Assembly (NCBI GenBank): GCA_937907025.1
Contig: CALESJ010000031.1
Location: 1-22,001 of the forward strand
Direction: 5' to 3'
Length of the DNA: 22,001 bases
DNA from: an uncultured Faecalibacterium sp.
GTDB taxonomy: Bacteria; Bacillota; Clostridia; Oscillospirales; Ruminococcaceae
The translations under genes were made by a program, and so were the position numbers. A model generated the notes under the pieces. It did not search any database and was not told the origin of the DNA. It was given only the letters and a program-made list of their open reading frames with translations. Position 1 is the stretch's first letter, and each line of letters opens with the position of its first letter. Below are positions 20,339 to 22,001 of this stretch, piece after piece.

Positions 20339-20659
20339 ATGACCTTTGTATCCAATGCGGCCTTGCTGGATGCCGTTGTGCTGGCCGTGGTTTCCCAGCA
20401 GGCGGAAGGCTCATACGGGTACCGCATCACCCAGCAGATCAAAGAAGTGCTGGATGTATCGGAGTCCTCGCTGTATCCGGTGCTGCGTCGCCTGCAGAAA
20501 GACCAGTGCCTGACCGTTCACGACGAAACTGCCAACGGCCGCAACCGACGCTATTACCGCATCACTGAACTGGGACGTGTCCGCCTGCATGGGTATCAGG
20601 ATGAATGGCGGGCCTACACACAAAAAATCGACATCTTGTTTTGGGGGGAAAAGCCATGA
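20339..20659 (+). CDS. PadR family transcriptional regulator (second copy of module)
   Basis: A repressor-type protein of 106 residues. The winged helix is clear: LLDAVVLAVVSQQAEGSYGY, then RITQQIKEVLDVSESSLYPV (recognition helix region with the family-typical LYPVLRRL), then NGRNRRYYRITELGRVRL, then the C-terminal dimerisation helix ending WRAYTQKIDILFWGEKP. It is of the short PadR-s2 type like the one at 5435, but the two differ clearly in sequence. AAGGGAG lies 6 bases before the ATG. It overlaps the next gene by 4 bases. The AT-rich palindrome upstream is its probable operator. The inducing signal is unknown; its membrane partner is the HAAS-domain protein that follows. Confidence 0.92.
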   Translation: MTFVSNAALLDAVVLAVVSQQAEGSYGYRITQQIKEVLDVSESSLYPVLRRLQKDQCLTVHDETANGRNRRYYRITELGRVRLHGYQDEWRAYTQKIDILFWGEKP

Positions 20660-21879
20660 CCAAGTATGAATATCTTGCCAAGCTGGAACACCTTCTGGCC
20701 GATATGCCCGCGCAGGAGCGCCGGGACGCGCTGGACTATTACGCCGAATATTTTGACGCTGCCGGTCCTGACCATGAAGCGGAAACAGCCGAAAAGCTGG
20801 GCGACCCCGAAACGGTGGCCCGCAAGATCCGGGAAGGCGCAGGGATGTCTGCCGAGGAAAAAACGGAAAGCACAGCGGATGCAAATGCTGCGGCTCCGAC
20901 CCCGCCGGCGGAAGACCCGGCTGCCGGCCCCGTGACCCGCACAGGGCTGCATGGTCCGGGACTGCTGGTCCTTTTTGTGGTGATTCTTCTGTTGGTGGTT
21001 CTGGCGCTGGCTTTGTCCGCTGCCGCCACCGGGTTCCGCGGTTTTGGCCGCGACCGGGAAGTTTCTAGGACGGAAACCTCGTGGCCGCCGACAGACATAG
21101 ACATCCAGGCGCAGGAACCTGCTCAAACCCAGACGCCCCAGTCTGCCGCAACGGATAACGGCACGGCGTCGGTGCAGGCAACCTCCGACTGGGAAACCGC
21201 TTATGACATGACCATCAGCAAGGTGGACCTGGAACTCTCCGATGTGGATCTGACCATCCTGGTGGATGACAGTGTTTCCACTGTGACCTTGCGGGGCAGC
21301 GGCGTGGCCAATGACGCGGTCTGGGTGGATCAGCAGGAACTGACCCGTGACGCCAAACTGGAAGCTCGTCTGGCAACCGGTGCGGCGGACGGCGCGGCCC
21401 TGACCCTGGTGCTGCCCGGCGATGGGGTTCTTCAGGATTTGGAACTGAAACTTACCGGCGGCAGCGCCGTTGTGCCGGATCTGACTCTGAACGAACTGGA
21501 AATTGACTCCCTGGGCGCTACCGTTCAGGTGGGCAGCATCACCGCCCGTCAGGTGGGCCTGAAAGAGGAAGCCGACGGCGGCATCGAAGCCGCTGCCGTT
21601 GCTGCGGATGAGATCTCTCTGGATGCTACCCGGGGCAGCGTGGCGGTGGCCGGCGTCACCGTCAGCCGCCAGCTGGAAGTGGAAGCCGTAAACGGCAGCG
21701 TGACCGCTGCTCTGCAGGGCGCAGCCGCCGACTTCCGCCTGGAAGCCGAAAACAAGGGCGGCAGCATGACCGTGAATGGCGAAACCATCACCGGCAAGGT
21801 GGAACGGGCCGGGAATACCTCTGCTTCCATCGAAGCCGAGTGCCAGAGCGGCACTGTGACCCTGGGGTTTGCCGGCTGA
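20656..21879 (+). CDS. HAAS/DUF1700-domain membrane protein with DUF4097-like beta-helical domain
   Basis: A protein of 407 residues. The cytoplasmic N-terminus (1-62) is a HAAS/DUF1700 domain: YEYLAKLEHLLADMPAQERR, DALDYYAEYFDAAG and AEKLGDPETVARKIREG. A low-complexity Ala/Pro/Glu linker leads to one transmembrane helix at about 102-124. Outside, a spacer rich in Thr, Gln and Pro is followed from about 185 by a repetitive beta-strand domain (VDLELSDVDLTILVDDS, LELKLTGGSAVVPDLTLNEL, LEVEAVNGSVTAAL, GGSMTVNGETITGKV) typical of DUF4097/putative adhesin families. The ATG overlaps the PadR stop (ATGA); the frame before it is not coding. Such proteins are thought to link an envelope signal to the PadR partner; that is inference. 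Downstream hairpins follow within 35 bases. Confidence 0.88.
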   Translation: MTKYEYLAKLEHLLADMPAQERRDALDYYAEYFDAAGPDHEAETAEKLGDPETVARKIREGAGMSAEEKTESTADANAAAPTPPAEDPAAGPVTRTGLHGPGLLVLFVVILLLVVLALALSAAATGFRGFGRDREVSRTETSWPPTDIDIQAQEPAQTQTPQSAATDNGTASVQATSDWETAYDMTISKVDLELSDVDLTILVDDSVSTVTLRGSGVANDAVWVDQQELTRDAKLEARLATGAADGAALTLVLPGDGVLQDLELKLTGGSAVVPDLTLNELEIDSLGATVQVGSITARQVGLKEEADGGIEAAAVAADEISLDATRGSVAVAGVTVSRQLEVEAVNGSVTAALQGAAADFRLEAENKGGSMTVNGETITGKVERAGNTSASIEAECQSGTVTLGFAG

Positions 21880-21906
21880 ACAGCCTGACGCAAGAAACCA
21901 TATAAC

Positions 21907-21944
21907 AAAAAGTCCCCCCGCTTCCGGCCGGAAGCGGGGGGACT
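21907..21944. terminator. Perfect 17-bp palindromic hairpin, mainly a minus-strand terminator
   Basis: 21911-21927 and 21928-21944 are exact reverse complements. Five A at 21907-21911 form a T-run for minus-strand transcripts, while the plus side has only tt. It therefore suggests a convergent gene just beyond the window end; it can also weakly stop transcripts of the HAAS gene. Confidence 0.75.
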
Positions 21945-21968
21945 TGTATGGCGCCGAATAGGCATGAT

Positions 21969-22001
21969 AAAATCCCCCAGTTCAACTGGGGGTGGATAAA
22001 A
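21969..22001. repeat. Hairpin with AT-rich flanks, possible IS200/IS605 element end
   Basis: CCCCCAGTT (21974-21982) and AACTGGGGG (21984-21992) form a 9-bp hairpin with a minimal loop, flanked by aaaat and tggataaaa. IS200/IS605-type elements carry such subterminal hairpins and no inverted terminal repeats. The transposase would have to lie beyond the window, so this is only suggestive. Confidence 0.35.

Overview
The window looks like chromosomal DNA of a GC-rich anaerobic Firmicute, most likely a gut Clostridia of the Oscillospiraceae/Ruminococcaceae type (Faecalibacterium, Subdoligranulum, Gemmiger and relatives). This is inferred from the gene families, the strong AAAGGAGG-type ribosome binding sites, near-consensus sigma-A promoters, lipoprotein-type binding proteins, PadR and YtrA-type regulators, and coding DNA rich in G and C at third positions. 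No marker gene fixes the genus.

Layout. 1-450: the 3' end of a galactoside-type sugar ABC permease (mglC) and two terminators. 457-2708, minus strand: a Crp/Fnr regulator, a membrane glycosyltransferase and a flavin reductase-like protein, tightly packed. They diverge from a three-gene NitT/TauT-type ABC importer (2890-5292), and the shared promoter region carries two operator-like sites. 5435-6456: a PadR regulator and a HAAS-domain membrane protein. 6517-7605 (minus): HemW. 7710-8432: a Bax inhibitor-1 family membrane protein. 8542-10688 (minus): a YtrA-like GntR regulator, an ABC ATPase, a membrane permease and a small zinc-ribbon protein. 10829-14247: a divergent envelope-stress type operon with response regulator, ABC ATPase, permease and histidine kinase. 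14363-18594: a complete polyamine importer operon, potABCD, behind a consensus promoter and a leader of about 180 nt. 18687-19439: a FatA/FatB-type acyl-ACP thioesterase. 19440-20338: about 900 bases without a convincing gene. 20339-21879: a second PadR plus HAAS-domain module. 21907-22001: two strong hairpins, the last resembling an insertion sequence end.

How genes work together. The two divergent modules at 8542-14247 both look like antibiotic or envelope-stress responses: a GntR-controlled ABC exporter and a two-component-controlled ABC exporter share a 140-base intergenic region. Both PadR modules pair a small repressor with a membrane protein whose cytoplasmic HAAS domain probably communicates with it. 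potABCD is a self-contained importer.

The least ordinary part is 19440-20338. It is A-rich, unlike its surroundings, and carries 22-bp sites of the form RGTKACAAA...TTTGTCCA. Two abut at the left and two lie inverted at the right about 470 bases away, including a perfect 24-bp inverted repeat. This resembles the multi-site ends of Tn7/Mu-superfamily transposons, but no transposase gene is present. Just outside it, a near-consensus promoter and a strong terminator bracket about 90 nt with an anti-Shine-Dalgarno-like stretch. This may be a small RNA, or the remnant of a gene on the other strand.
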